A model generated the notes under the pieces. It was not told the DNA's origin and did no database searches. It saw nothing but the letters and a program-made list of their open reading frames with translations. Of a DNA stretch of 64,000 nt, positions 22,090-33,756 are shown piece after piece. Source of the DNA: Pomphorhynchus laevis (taxonomy: Eukaryota; Acanthocephala; Palaeacanthocephala; Echinorhynchida; Pomphorhynchidae); contig WNNJ02000272.1 in NCBI GenBank assembly GCA_012934845.2, forward strand, positions 62,001-126,000. The letters run 5' to 3'. The stretch's first letter is position 1. Every line of letters begins with the position of its first letter. A program made the translations under genes and the position numbers.

Positions 22090-22230
22090 TGTATTCATAA
22101 TTATTGGAGCTGGGTCAAAGGAAGGTAGAAATTATTTTTGATATTTCGCTAACTATTGTTAGCATCTTCAGAAAATTAATAATGGATCAGTATTAACTAT
22201 TTAAAACCAGTAACAAAAGTTACTATATGT
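22090..22230 (-). repeat. HL repeat copy 1 (hammerhead-like family)
   Basis: Member of a dispersed family seen also at 30150, 37440 and 40190, all on the minus strand. Shared blocks are AACCAGTTTTAA-like sequence upstream, the CTGANGA-hairpin-GAAA core, ATATCAAAAATAA and a GAnCCnGCTCCAA block downstream. Confidence 0.55.
22144..22171 (-). ncRNA. Hammerhead-ribozyme-like core
   Basis: Minus strand: CTGAAGA (22171-22165), one T, a 6-bp stem GCTAAC/GTTAGC with loop AATA, then GAAA (22147-22144). These are the conserved catalytic strands and stem II of hammerhead ribozymes. One extra unpaired base sits before stem II. Stems I and III were not verified, so self-cleavage is unproven. Confidence 0.4.
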
Positions 22231-22403
22231 TTGATTAACAATGCGCACAACTTAAATAAATAAATAAATAAATGATTTTCTTATGTACACGAAAAAACAG
22301 AAACAAAAAAGAAAAAACATAAATAAATTAGGAAAAAACGTTGACGACTAGTGTCAATGTAAATCGACCGAAATCTATCGGCATTCCAGCTCTTCTTCCT
22401 GCT

Positions 22404-24862
22404 TCAAGGCCTCAAATCCATGGGGATCTGAGCCCCCCAACCGATCCAACACGCCGCTTTCCGACTGAACCACCCGGGGTCTTTCACACCCCGAATAATC
22501 CAATCAGCGCGGACTATGCTGAGTAAACGAGAGACGAGGAGCTTAAGAATATTTAGCCTTTGCTCTGGGGGACGTCCTCTAGAGAAGAAGACTAATCCCG
22601 AGAAAGCCCAGGTGCCCCAGAGGCGCACCTGGATTTTCCCTATCAACGACAGATGTTGGGCCCGTTTCAGAGCCCACCTAGCTTTCTTCAGGATACGTTT
22701 GAGTCTATCCAGGTCAGCTTTCGCCGACCAGTTTACCGTAACGGTGAACCCCAGGTATTTTACTCGACTTGTGAATGTGGGAAGTGGTTCAGAGGCAAAT
22801 ATGGAGGATAGCGCAGAGAGTGCTAATCTCTTAAGTTTCTGCTTTGTTGCAGGGGTGCCATAAAAGACAACCGCCTGCGATTTGGCGGAGTTCAAAATAA
22901 GGTTAGATATGGGTAACTGATCTTTTAATCTTAAAAAGAAACGGCTGATGTCAGAGACTACGTCTTTACACCTGCGTCCAGTAAACAGGGCTGTGGTGTC
23001 ATCAGCGTACACCACAAGACGTTGTTCGCGTTTAAATGTTTTGAATAGATTAATGGAGGCAGCAAGATATAAGATAGGAGAAAGTGGGGATCCTTGAGGT
23101 ACACCCGTAATAGGGTAGAACTGACGCGCATCAGGGTCGTCCTCATAGTAAAATCGCTTAGTGTACAGCAGGATCTCCACCCTGTTAACAATTCTCGCAG
23201 GCAACCCGAGGGACCTGAGAGAAGAGATCACAAAGGGAATGGAGATGCGGTCAAATGCAGCAGAAAAGTCAAGGAAAACAGCCACTACAAGACGATGGCT
23301 ATTTTCCCGACAAAACTGCTCCACCTCACCTACTACTGAATGGACCGAGCGACCTTTGACGAACCCATGAAAACCAGGAGGGATCAAATTACGCCTAATC
23401 AAATGGTCGCGGATTTTACGCGCAAGCGCTTTTTCGTAAATCGACACGAGGGAATTTTGAATCAAACGGGTCGCAGATCTTTAGGGCAAGAGCAGGATTT
23501 TTTCTTAGGAATAAACACTCTCTTACTAATATTGATGCCTGCTACATCGGATGGGGAGGCTAGAAGCATTGTGACGGCCACCTCTCTTCTCTGATCGGCT
23601 GTCAAAAGCTGACAGACTCGAGAGGAAAGTGGAGCGTGGGATTTAGAGGTGCCCGGAAGTGGACCCCAGGAGTTAAGGATATCTGTTACAGATAAGTCCC
23701 TACTCCTGAATTCACCCCAAGGCGGTATTGGTTGAGGTGATTGAGTGGCTCCATAGTTATGAAGGGCTAGTGACTCTTCCAAAACTTTTTCAAGGCCTAT
23801 CTTACCTATCCAACCAAATGCTCTATCCTTCCAGCACACAAACTTCTCCTTCCTGAATATCTTCCAGAAGGAAGACTGAGACGGGTTAAAACGAGCAATA
23901 TTCGTCTTATCCCTACTCAGCTGGAACCTATATCTAGTGCTCCAGTATTCATTCGAGAGGGTTTGTCTTTCGGAAACAGAGAGATTAGGAAGGTTCAGCA
24001 ATTTAGCTAGGACCTTGAGTTTTGTCGGAGTGGGATTGTATAAGCGACCTTTGTAGGTAGTCGATAAAATCGCGGTAGCTTGCGAAGAGAGGTAGGTATT
24101 GAATTCGGTTAAACTCTCCTGTCCTATTCTGGGGAAGAGTCGAATTGCCGCCTGAAAGAAGGCCACTCTGATCGGATCAAAGTGAAACCTCCTTCTCAGC
24201 AACGTATCCTCCTCTATCCTCCAACGAATTAGGTCATGAGAGGTGGTCAACTGTTGACGCGACTGCTCCGTGCAGAGGGGTTTAAGTAACCACCTCGAGT
24301 GAAGCAGTAAAATGTCGAGGATTGAATTTGTTGATGTGCAATGAAAAGTGGGGGACGGTGGTTTGTGAATAAAGTAATCGTTCCTGGCTCTGCGAAGTGA
24401 TGCGTTGATCCAACGACCAGTTCTGTCATTGAAGTCCCCTAGTATCATGTCATAGCCGCTGTCGATAATACCATCCAGGAGGTCACGATTCTTGTGGATC
24501 TCCCCTGGACGAATGTAAACATTGGCTAGACTGAGGCGTTTACCGTTCTTACTGAGTGAAACTACCAGACAAGACAGGGCTGGACATGAGTAGTTTAGCA
24601 AGAGGGTGGACCTTAAAGAGCACTTAACTAAGGTCAAGAGTCCTTGAGAGGAAGAAGAGTGAGGCGGGGTTATGTACGGAGTATAGTGGGAACATATATG
24701 CTTTGGGATAAATCGAGTAATGTCCTGGGGGAGACGGATAGACCGCGTCTCCTGAAGGACTATAACATCTGCGTCTCTACCGGATAGAAGTCTAAGGGCA
24801 GAAGCACCTCCCGAATTCCACTGAAGGATATTCAGTGAAAAAGGCTCACGAGTACTCTGCAT
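22404..24862 (-). CDS. LINE-A ORF2: APE endonuclease and reverse transcriptase, one frameshift
   Basis: ATG at 24862 (MQSTREPFSLNILQWNSGG). The endonuclease (first 240 residues) shows LQWNSGG, DVIVLQETR (catalytic Glu), YDMILGDFNDRTGR, NSILDILLL and a TSHDLIRW-type His end; it nicks the target DNA. The RT follows: FLDFSAAFDRISIPF, GVPQGSPLSPILYL, and VVYADDTTALF with YADD near 23009-22998; then YLGFTVTVNW and a C-terminal helix region. Total about 820 residues. The frame breaks once near 23464, where one base is missing relative to the copy at 38750 (which reads RPISIQNALVSIYEK). No RNase H domain is apparent. Confidence 0.85.
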
Positions 24863-24895
24863 TGTGATGGACTAGTTGGAATGGGGATTGCCATC

Positions 24896-26083
24896 CTAGA
24901 CCGAACTAGGAGCTGGAAGGTTCCCATTCCCACCACCAGCCCGGTCCAGTGAAGGCACTTGCCCCTGGGCAGCGTCTTCATTTCCCCTTCTCTGTTTTTG
25001 ATTAATGAGTTTCCCGATTTTTAACGGGGGAACGGAGTGAGCCGAAGCACCCCTCTTGTTTGATTTTTCAGCAGGAACGACCACTGACGGCGGACTCATA
25101 AACAAATTGGCGACCATCTTCATAACCATTTGCTCGAGATTCTTCATAAATATTTCGGATTTGAGGTCAGAAAAAAGATTTGAAGCAACAGGACTGACTG
25201 CACCTTGGAAAAGGTCTCTTTGTGTGGCCGCGAGGCTTGAAATTTGCATAAGTAGGCCTTGAAATAAGGGCATTTTCTTGCCCACGCCGGGTGAGCTTCC
25301 CCGCAATTGAGGCATTTGACGGGGTTAATACAAGAAGCGTCTGTGGGGCATTCCATTTGTCCACACCGGCCGCAACAAGCCGCCTTACTGCAGCTGGAGG
25401 CCCAGTGCCCCCATTTATGGCACCGGCTGCAGTGCGGGTATGTATACTCTTCGGTAGACACAGTGGTAAACTTAAGATTGAAACCCAGAAAGGGGTTGCA
25501 GTGATTTCTAGAAAGCAGTTCGGCCTGACCAACCGAGGCCGAACAAAAACCTACGTTTATCTGGTTACCATCTCGACCTGTCAGCAGTCTAACGTTATGT
25601 ATTTTAAAAAGCTCGGTAAGATTGACTAAATCTTCATGTTTAAGTGGAACTGGAAGATTATTGGTTTTTAGACTGGCCATTATAGGCTTTGATTCGAACT
25701 TGCCAATATCTTTTAAATTGACTTGAAAAAAAGTATTGTATTCATTCATAGCTTCTTCTAAAGCAAACGATATCTTAATAGTCGTCTCCGTGTATCTGAC
25801 AGAGTTATACACGACTGTTCTTAAATTTAAGTGCGAAAGTTCGAAGAAAACAATTAGACAATGCATGTCTTTCGATAGGTTTTAACAAAGTAACTATCCC
25901 TAAATTTCTTGTTTTAGAGATTGGGGGAAGTAATTCCCCCTCGCCGGTACCCGAAACAAAATCACTAACCTGTGGAACGTTCATTGAGTCTTTGTTTACC
26001 TTTTTTGTTCCAAATTCTTCTTTTTTCTTACTGGAAATAGCTGTATTTTCTGAATTGTTTGATGCTCCGAACGCGTTGTTCAT
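24896..26083 (-). CDS. LINE-A ORF1: nucleic-acid-binding protein with CCHC knuckles, frameshifted
   Basis: Starts MNNAFGASNNSENTAISS at 26083. It ends at 24896 in a basic, Gly-rich tail (RAGGGNGNLPAPSSV). The middle holds three cysteine knuckles at about 25431-25270 (CSRCHKWGHWASSC, CCGRCGQMECPTDASC, CLNCGEAHPAWARKC), as in Jockey-group ORF1 proteins that coat the RNA. Upstream, LKFTTVSTEEYTYP and the region before it fit the RRM-like gag part of such proteins. Two frameshifts, near 25870 and between 25145 and 25270, split it into three frames. Confidence 0.75.
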
Positions 26084-26267
26084 GCTACAAATTTTGAGTG
26101 CACAACTTAAAACAACTAGATATGCCTCTTGTTAAAACAAAAAATGAAACAAGGAAAAAATTTAAACAAAACTCTTAAGATTCACAAAAATATTTATATA
26201 GAGAATAAACTTAACGAAGCAATGCAAAATCTACATCAAATAAATAAAACCACTCCCTGTCTTCACC

Positions 26268-26680
26268 AGTCGAGTAAAATACCTGGGGTTCACCGTTACG
26301 GTGAACTGGTCGGCGAAAGCAGACCTTGATATACTTAAACGTATCCTGAAAAGAGCTAGATGGGCTCTGAAACGGGCTTAACATCTGTCATTGAAAGGGA
26401 AAACTCAGGTCTGCCTCTGGGGCACTTAAGCTATCTCGGGATTAGTCTTCTTCTCTAGAGGGCATCCCCCAGAGCAAAGGCTAATGTTTCTCAAGCTCTT
26501 TTTATTTTGATTAACCAGCACTATCCGCCTCGATTGGACTCTTAGGGGGGGGTGAAAGACCCTGGGTAAGATTAAATGGTGTCATTATATCGATTCGTTT
26601 TCCTCTTGTTTTTGTAACTTTCTGTTTCTCTGTTTCTGGCGATGAACCCTTTTTTTATTATTTATTTATTTAAGAAAACC
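26268..26680 (+). mobile_element. LINE-A 3' fragment, head-to-head with LINE-A
   Basis: A 5'-truncated copy of the last 0.4 kb of LINE-A (AATACCTGGGGTTCACCG, GGATTAGTCTTCTTCTC, GGGGTGAAAGACCC) ending in a T-rich, TTATTTATTTATTT tail. The orientation is opposite to the full copy whose 5' end is 170 bp away. Both copies keep ORF2 C-terminal sequence, so this is a separate insertion and not twin priming. Confidence 0.8.
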
Positions 26681-27089
26681 CTTATTATTGAATTAAACCA
26701 AGCAATAAAATTATGAAATGTAATTATTAAATATTTTACAATTATATAATTATAAAAAGTAATAATTTTAAAAGTAATAAAATTATGAAAAATAAAGCAT
26801 AAAATATGTTTCCTGTATTTTTATTCCTAAAATATTATATTCTATTTAAATGATCTAACTATTGTCGAATATAATGGATATAGATTCGACTATATATTTT
26901 AAGCTTTAAAAATGTACACATCAAACATATTATAGGATGCATTATTGTTTGCTGATAATCTTTTTAGATATTATAAATCTTTACAGTTGACAGTCACTCT
27001 AGAAACCAGCATAAAATAAATATTGATTCTATAATTTTGCATCTGTCAGAAATGAACATACAATAATGCTGAACATATTATATATATAA
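26681..27089. other. AT-rich spacer
   Basis: No feature recognised beyond simple AAATTATAAAA-type runs. Confidence 0.4.
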
Positions 27090-27405
27090 TCAGAGCAGCT
27101 AACTAAGTCTAATAATTTATATTATTTATAAATTGAAAATAATGCTTAATAAAATTAAAATAATTAAATAATAAATAATTATAAATAATTAATAATTTTT
27201 AAATAACATGTTATATAACTTATATCAAGTTAAAATAAAAGTTAATTTTCATGAATCGTCTAATAAATAGAAGACGATGCATCAGAATAAGGATATGAGG
27301 TCATCAGGAGGAACTGATGGGTTATCATGTTTCGGATCCCATTCCTCACCCAACATATCAGTAAGGCCAAATACATGATAATGTATTTGGCCTTAACCAA
27401 TTTCA
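27090..27405 (+). repeat. R330 repeat, near full-length
   Basis: Starts A|TCAGAGCAGCTAACTAAG and carries GAGGTCATCAGGAGGAACTG, ATCATGTTTCGGATCCC and CCCAACATATCAG. It ends in a perfect 12-bp hairpin (GGCCAAATACAT and ATGTATTTGGCC) followed by CTTA. Confidence 0.65.
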
Positions 27406-27534
27406 TTACATATAATAGCAATTCTAAAAATTTTATTATTTAATATTATATGTTATGAATAAATGGTCATGCAAAAAATGTTTATTGAAAATTAAAATAT
27501 GTCATCTTTACGATATAAATTTATAGTAATTTTA

Positions 27535-28300
27535 ATCGATGTTATTTAATTTTCATCTCTAAATGTATACATTCTTTGTCATCAATATTAGTTTTATTGG
27601 GAATATGGTTACTTGGATAAATTTGTTCACTTATTGAATAAAACTTATTAGAGTTAAATACACCTATTTCATCGATGTATCGAAACATATTTGATATCTT
27701 TATATAGTTTGAATTTATTTTTTACAAAGTTATGAACAAATTCATATTCTATAAAGCTTAAAAATAAGTCAGCTATAATCGGGATACCATTACCTCCCAT
27801 TAAAACACCTTTTATTTGTCTAAATATAGATGTCCCTACTTTTAAATAATTTTGATTTATCAAAATATTTTAGGGTTCTATTAATTCAATTTTATCCATA
27901 TATTTATATTTACTTGGCGGTTTAATTTTTGTTAGATATGCGTTATAGTTATTATAACATATATATGTATATATAGAAAAATGTATATATTTTTCCGAAT
28001 ATAAGATCAATTAATTTTACTAACGCTTTTTTAATATCTACTTAATCTAGATTTGTATAAAGCGTACTAAAATCGTATGTATATATTCTGAAAATGTATT
28101 CATTTTATGTGCTCTAAAAATTTTTTGTGGAATTAATACTGAAATTGTGTTTTATACCAGTTTTAATTTCGATTACCTTACAATATTTTTTGAAGTGTGC
28201 TTCAATTACTGTAAGTATTTTATTCATATAAACAGAAATTGGTTTTAATGTACATTTAAACGCACTACATATTAAGCTAGGTTTTTTCGATTCTTATGTA
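27535..28300 (-). mobile_element. Naiad fragment (RT palm and fingers)
   Basis: The minus strand from 28300 back to 27535 follows the Naiad RT: the LHKN region near 28290, box A near 28050, then INQNYLKVGTSIFRQIKG and MGGNGIPIIADLFLSFIEYE at 27863-27720, and past the YIDD region to YLDMNIKL near 27550. Many breaks. Confidence 0.75.
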
Positions 28301-28304
28301 ATTT

Positions 28305-28497
28305 TGAATTTCAATATTTTCGATTCCAATATTTTGGATTCCAATATTCTAGATTCCAATATTTTAGATTCCAATATTTTAGATTCCAATATTTTGGATT
28401 TTAATATTTTGAATTCCAATATTTAGGATTCCAATATGTTAGATTCCAGAAATTTTGAATTAAAATATTTTGGATTCCAATAATTTTGGATTTTAAA
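28305..28497. repeat. Minisatellite, about 12 units of 15 bp
   Basis: Tandem ATTCCAATATTTTGG units with small variants, starting at the end of the Naiad fragment and ending in TTCGCTCGCTAT. The same TTC-CGCTCGCTA end follows the array at 61799-61930. Confidence 0.85.
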
Positions 28498-28582
28498 TTC
28501 GCTCGCTATATCTAATGTTTATACATTTAAAGAAAAATAGTATTTTTACATCAGTGTTAAATACAAGAAAGAATGCTTTGAA

Positions 28583-28740
28583 TACGTCTCGGAAAGCCAG
28601 TTTCAGAAATTCATTACATAGAAGGTTTCATATACTGATTAATATATATATCTGTACAGTATGGTTAGTCTATTCTGTAAGGGGTAGACTCACTTATCGA
28701 AGAAACCTAGGTTTGAATCTAAAAGTGCAAATCTATTAAA
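28583..28740 (+). repeat. SINE-II copy 3 (5' half)
   Basis: Contains the 5' module AGTTTCAGAAATTCATTACA, GAAGGTTTCATATACTG, then the tRNA-like head TGGTTAGTCTATTCTGTAAG and B-box-like GGTTTGAATCT. The body downstream is lost. Confidence 0.6.
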
Positions 28741-28859
28741 CAAAGAAGATACGATTACAAAGAAATATATTGACAGTTTCAAAGAGCACGAATACCTAAA
28801 AGAAAGATTTAGCTTTGGAATAAAAACCCTTATGCCGAAAAGTCAAACTATATCGCGAC

Positions 28860-29480
28860 ATAGAACACCACCCAACATTGGGATCATTAGGAGAGATATC
28901 ATATACTCATAAAAATATGGATTTTGATTTCAAATAAAATAGTCAGCTTCCTATGATATGTTATACATGTGGCAGTGCAATACAAAGACATTTAGTGCAT
29001 TTACCCTCTAGAAGCGGAAATGCCAATATCGGCGATAAATATATACTAAGTATAAATGTAAGCTGTAGGGATTCAGAACGCAAAACATGTCATATAATGC
29101 GTAAAATAAACACTTTAAGATCACGGTAACTGATACAATTCATAAAATACAAGGGCTGTATAATTGCAATACATCAGGATAGGTTTATCTTATGCAATGT
29201 GAACCATGACGTAAGCAATATATTGGTGAAAGTGGCACACCACTAAATCTAAGGATGAACAATCGTCGAAATGATATTGAGAATAGGATAATTGAAAATA
29301 ACGGTGTTGTAAGATATATGGTTGAACATATAGAGCACAAATGGTGTGCGCAATCATAAAGAAGGATGACGATTATATTAAACGGAAAAAGTATCGAACA
29401 TCTCCTGATAGGTTAGCGAATAACGAACAAAAAGGACTTGAACAGCACGAGCGGATACAATTAACAATAAAATCAGATTA
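28860..29480 (+). mobile_element. PLE endonuclease fragment
   Basis: The plus frames read YNCNTSG, VYLMQC, then QYIGESGTPLNLRMN, RRNDIENRIIENNG and VEHIEHKW, a GIY-YIG nuclease as in PLEs. Upstream cysteines (CYTCGSAIQRH, CRDSERKTC) fit the zinc-binding lead. Several stops. Whether it is Naiad (N-terminal) or canonical (C-terminal) is unclear, since no RT is attached. Confidence 0.65.
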
Positions 29481-29488
29481 ACAATAAA

Positions 29489-29673
29489 ATTTACCAAATG
29501 TTAATTTATAGGAACCAAGTAAGATCAAAGACAAATGAATTATTCAATATTTCAATGGCAACTGCCATAATCACTAGGAAAAATAAAATAAAATGCTTGA
29601 AGTTTTGCCATTGAAATATTGAATAATTATTTTGTCTTGTTCCTTGGTTCCTATAAATTACATTTGCTAAATT
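29489..29673. repeat. Inverted repeat, about 70-bp arms
   Basis: Arms 29489-29559 and 29607-29673 are inverted at roughly 85% (AATTTATAGGAACCAAG versus CTTGGTTCCTATAAATT; TTCAATATTTCAATGGC versus its complement). The spacer is 47 bp. Possibly a small fold-back or MITE-like unit. Confidence 0.65.
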
Positions 29674-29859
29674 TGAGAGCATAGATGAGTTAAATATCTT
29701 CAATTATCGTTCAGAATTACATTCGGGTCAAATTTAATCTTTATATGGCAAGTCATCCCCGAGAAATATACACAAATTGTTTGTTAGCCAATATTTCGGG
29801 TGTCCGAGCAACCCTCTTAAAAGGATTGCAATTATTCTGAACAATTATAACTTTTTCGT

Positions 29860-29985
29860 ATATTCAATTAAAATTTAAAATAAAAATTAATTTTTATGAA
29901 TTTACTAATAAATAATATATGATGTATTCGAATAAGAAGTAGAGGTCTTCAGGAGAAACTGCTATGTTATCAGGTTTTAATATGT
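29860..29985 (+). repeat. R330 repeat, 5'-truncated
   Basis: Keeps TTTTTATGAATTTACTAATA, GATGTATTCGAATAAG and GAGGTCTTCAGGAGAAACTG; lacks both ends. Confidence 0.5.
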
Positions 29986-30149
29986 CATAATTACATAAAA
30001 TTTTGCCCCAGTTTCTTTCGTATCGCATGTCGAATTTCAAAAGTGGATTCAAATAATTAATGCAATTTAAATTTTTTTAAATAAAAGTTTTTACTAAGGA
30101 ATATTGCAAAATCGAAACGCGTTTGCTAATAAAACTTTCGCTTAAATTT

Positions 30150-30300
30150 ATATAATTTTTGGAGCGGAATCAAAAATAAAACTTTTAATTAAAAAAATTC
30201 GCTAACTTCTGTTAGCATCATCAGAAAAAATACAATCGCTATAATTTATCTTAAAATAAATTTTAATTGCTGTTTGGGACTGGTTATAATCTAAATACAA
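30150..30300 (-). repeat. HL repeat copy 2
   Basis: Shares GGAGCGGAATCAAAAATAAA (plus strand) with copy 1 and the same palindromic GCTAAC/GTTAGC stem, plus ACTGGTTATAA downstream on the plus strand. Confidence 0.55.
30197..30224 (-). ncRNA. Hammerhead-like core
   Basis: Minus strand: CTGATGA (30224-30218), T, stem GCTAAC/GTTAGC with loop AGAA, then GAAT in place of GAAA. The intact CTGATGA strengthens the family case; the last core base is changed, so this copy is probably inactive. Confidence 0.35.
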
Positions 30301-30429
30301 ATTATATATGGAATGTCAAAATGATCTCACACTGTGATTCTAATTCTATTACAGATATACATAAATATATCCATACATATGCGATTCCCAGAAGCCGTAA
30401 TGCACCTGATCAACACAATATGTATGTAA

Positions 30430-30600
30430 TTTGGTAATATACAAATTTAAACCAGCATTTCGGCGACAAGGACTTCATCAGAAACAGTAACAAGACCGAA
30501 ACACGAAATGTTGGCGTGGGCTACTGTCAAGTTCACCCACGCTGATTGTAGTGTACAGTGATGCTAATAGAATTGAAATAATCACACGAGGATAATATGA
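30430..30600 (+). repeat. SINE-I-related repeat
   Basis: Shares the core GACCGAAACACGAAATGT, GTTCACCCACGCTGA and tail CACACGAGGATAATATG with SINE-I, but the tRNA head is replaced by AACCAGCATTTCGGCGACAAG. A sister subfamily or chimera. Confidence 0.55.
30458..30481 (-). ncRNA. Hammerhead-like core, stem II degraded
   Basis: Minus strand CTGATGA (30481-30475), 13 nt, then GAAA (30461-30458). The 13 nt (AGTCCTTGTCGCC) no longer pair well. Confidence 0.25.
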
Positions 30601-30795
30601 AACCGAAAAATGAAGTAATACGTCTCGTTTAAGCAACGAATATACATATAAGTATTAAAAAAGTTTTTTTAAGTTTTTTATAAAAAAAAACTAGTTTTGG
30701 GTGTTTATTATTACATATTATTACATAATTATATATTCAATAATTATTTTAGCAATTATTATTTCGATGTTTAGTGTATATATTAAAAAAAGGCT

Positions 30796-33756
30796 TTATT
30801 TTAACGTGGCAAATGCGTGCCAGCGCACGCTTACATGATCACAACAAAACAAGACTGTGAATAAGGTGTCGAGAAGGTGTGAACGGAGGAGGTGTTTGAA
30901 TGTGATAAAGGAGGGAGCGCGGCGGACGTCGAGAGGGAGTTGATTCCAGGCGAGTGAGGCGGCGACGAGGAAGGATCGGAGACCGTAGTTGTTGGAGTAA
31001 TTAGGAACGTGGAGTAAGGGGGTATGACGGGAACGCATCGATAGCGAGGTGGGGCGAGTATCGTCTAAGAAAGGAAGGTTGATGAACGATGGGGAGCCGA
31101 CAGCGATGAGACGAAAAGTAACGAGAAGAAGGCGGAGTTTGATGCGGATGTGGATGGTGGGCCAGGAGAGTTGGGCAAGATATGTGGATGTGTGGTCGAA
31201 GTGACGGAGACGAAAGAGCACTCGAACGGCGGTGTTGATTATTCGTTGTAGGGGTAGGATGATGGATTTTGGAGAATTGGCGAAAAGGCTAAGGCAGTAA
31301 TTGATTTTAGGGAAAAGAAGCGATGAAAGAAGAGACATACAAGAACGGAAGTCGATAAGGGGGCGGATACGGCGGATGTCACGGAGAATTAAGTTAGACG
31401 AGCGGACCTTGTCACGGACGAAGGGTTTAAGGGAAAGGTAATCATCGAAATGGAAGCCTAAGAAAGTGAGATTATGGACTATAGGGATGATCGATGAGGC
31501 AAAAGAAACAATCGGAGGAGATATGTTTGGTTTACGGGGAAGGATCCACATTATTTTGGACTTTTCGGGGTTTAGAACGAGATGGAGATTGGAGAGACGT
31601 TTGTAGATAGAAGAAAAACAGTTGGAGGCAGAAATGCCGATATCGTGTATGCGATGTGCGGGTGCAGGAGCATAGATTAGAATGTCATCGGTGTATTGCA
31701 TGACCTTAAAGGAGTAAGGTTTTATAAACGGAGATAGATCGCCAAGCAGAAGAGAGAAAAGCATAGGACCTAGGACTGAACCTTGTGGAACCTCGCAAAA
31801 AATAGGGATGGGAGGGAAGGAGGATGAATTAGAACAGACGCGAAAGGAACGGTCGGATAGGTATGAGGCGAACCAAGCTACGGAGGAGGAAGAAAATCCG
31901 TAATCATAACGAAGGCGAGAAAGGAGGACGGAGTGGTCGACAATGTCGAATGCGGAGGAGAGGTCGAGGAAGATGATAACACTATATAGAGCCTTGTCTC
32001 GAGAAATGAGTAAGTCGTTGTACACTTTTATGTATGCGATTTCTGTCGAGTGATTAGAGCGGAAAGCGGATTGGAAAGGAGGGTACAGATTGGATGAGGA
32101 GAGATAAGCGTTGATTTGTATTAAGATGAGGCGTTCTAAGAGCTTAGAAAGAGTAGGGAGTAGCGAAATGGGGCGATAGCTAGAAGGAAGTGAGGGCTCG
32201 AGCGATTGTTTTTAAGGAGGGAACGAACGATTGCGGATTTCCAGTGTGAAGGGAAGATACGACTGCGGATGGACGAGTTTAACAAGGTTGTGAGAAATGG
32301 GGATATCAATGAGCATATAGATTTTAATATGTGGGTAGGCAGGGGATCGGTGGGTGAGGTTTTGTTGGGCAAGGATATGAGACAGATGATATTTCTGTAG
32401 GTGAGACAGGGAGAAGATGAAAGAGTTCCGGAAGGATGATGCTAGGCGGGGCAGAGTGGGATAGGATGGAGACCGGGGTGTGAGAGAGCAGCGTGAATAC
32501 TTTAGTCTAGAGAAATGACGAATAATCATTAACATTAATGTTGCACGGCGTAGAGGAACGAGCCAGGATTGAGTTATAAGTATGCCGGAGAGTCTTAGAG
32601 TTGAATGAAGTGATGATTTTATGCTGCCAGAAGGAGTTGCATTTGGTACGTAGTAGGTTGAGATAAGACCGGCGAAGAGCAAGATAGGAATCACGGAAAG
32701 ACGGAGTGATCGAGCGGAAATCGCGTCTGAGAGAGCGGTGATAGACTCGAAAAGCATGGCGGAGTCGACGCTTTGAGAGTAGACATTGGATGTCAAACCA
32801 TGGGGCACGGTGCAAGCGACGGTGTGGGTGAGACTTGAAGGGCAAGAGAATATCGAGAGTGGATGTGAGTTCAGAGTCGAAGGGAAAGGCGAGATCGTGA
32901 GGAGATGAATACGTTTTTGTGGGTAATGATAGAGACGATTTGAGTAAGGCAGAGCGGAGAAGGAAGAGGTCAAGATTTCTCCAAGGGCGACGTAGGATTG
33001 TAGGTGTGTGAGGAGGGGTGTGGTTGCGAGTGAGATCAAGGGTGATAAGAAAGTGATCGGATAGACCAGGATCAGAGATGGACAGTGAGGTGTAGGCAGC
33101 AAAATGATCGGAGACAGCGATGATGTCGAGTGCCCCACCAAGTATATGTGTGGGGGCAGTGGAGATTAGTTTGTAATTGTAGTTGGATAGAATGTTGATG
33201 AAGCGGATAGAATCTGTGGAAGAGGGGCGGTCTAGGCGGATATTGAAGTCGCCTAGAACGAGTGAAGGGATTGAGGACAAAGAACAGTGAGAAACGATGT
33301 CAGCGAGTTCGGTAAAAAAAGGGCTGTGGGAGCTGATGAACCAGGACGGTATACAATGGCGAGATCTAGAGTGATCGGGTTAGAATAACGACAAGTGAGC
33401 AATTCAAAAGAGCAAGGACTGAAAGGGGGATTGATTTTGCGAAGAGACGCTGGGTGACGCGCGAATGCGACGATGCCGCCATGATTAGAGGATTTAGAAG
33501 GGCATGAGCTGAGGGGGCGGGCGGATTCGACTAGGGAGCAACCGGCAGAGAGCAGACGGCGAATGGAAAGGTCGTCGGAATCTGAGTGCCAGGATTCGGT
33601 GAGGCAGAAGAGATCGATGGATTGCTTGGTGAATACGTTGAGGATAAGATCGGATTTATTGAGAATAGATCTAGTGTTGAGGAGACTGAGGCGGAAACCG
33701 TGTGCTGTGGCGAAAGAGTCTAGTGGAGAAGACACATAGGAGAGATGGAGCGCCAT
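30796..33756 (-). CDS. LINE-B ORF2: endonuclease and reverse transcriptase, four breaks
   Basis: Endonuclease: SLLNTRSILNKSDLI, IDLFCLTESWH, GGIVAFARHP, LDLAIVYRPG, SLVLGDFNIRLD, LSDHFLITLDL. RT: PLPTHILKSI, FLDLSSAFDIVDHSV, EVPQGSVLGPMLFSLLLGD, then VMQYTDDILIYAP with YTDD at 31695-31684 in place of the usual YADD. It closes with LAWNQLPLDVRRAPS and FKHLLRSHLL, the typical C-terminus of the CR1/L2/Rex group. About 985 residues. Breaks: a frameshift near 33270, a stop at 32507-32509, and frameshifts near 32375 and 32205. Confidence 0.85.

Larger units (their letters stand above)
22246..26095 (-). mobile_element. LINE-A, near full-length Jockey-like non-LTR retrotransposon
   Basis: Two-ORF LINE: ORF1 (26083-24896), a 33-nt gap, ORF2 (24862-22404), a short 3' UTR and a simple (ATTT)n tail at about 22275-22246. 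The zinc-knuckle ORF1 and APE endonuclease place it in the Jockey/I/R1 group; I cannot resolve the clade. A second tail copy faces it at 26268 and a truncated copy lies at 37690-39876. The GC content is far above the flanks. A few frameshifts only, so moderately young. Confidence 0.85.

Noticed and set aside
22341-25629. Plus-strand frames opposite LINE-A (22341-25629)
   Set aside because: Antisense shadows of GC-rich ORF1/ORF2 without family motifs.
22246-26680. Twin-primed single LINE-A insertion
   Set aside because: Both inverted parts contain the same 3' region of the element, which twin priming cannot give.
28305-28497. CRISPR-like array
   Set aside because: Units are contiguous with no spacers, and the context is eukaryotic; the same holds for 61799-61930 and 842-944.
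32206-33141. Long frames at 32212-33141 (minus) and 32206-32400 (plus) as genes
   Set aside because: They overlap LINE-B ORF2, whose true frames carry the endonuclease and RT motifs; these are shadows.
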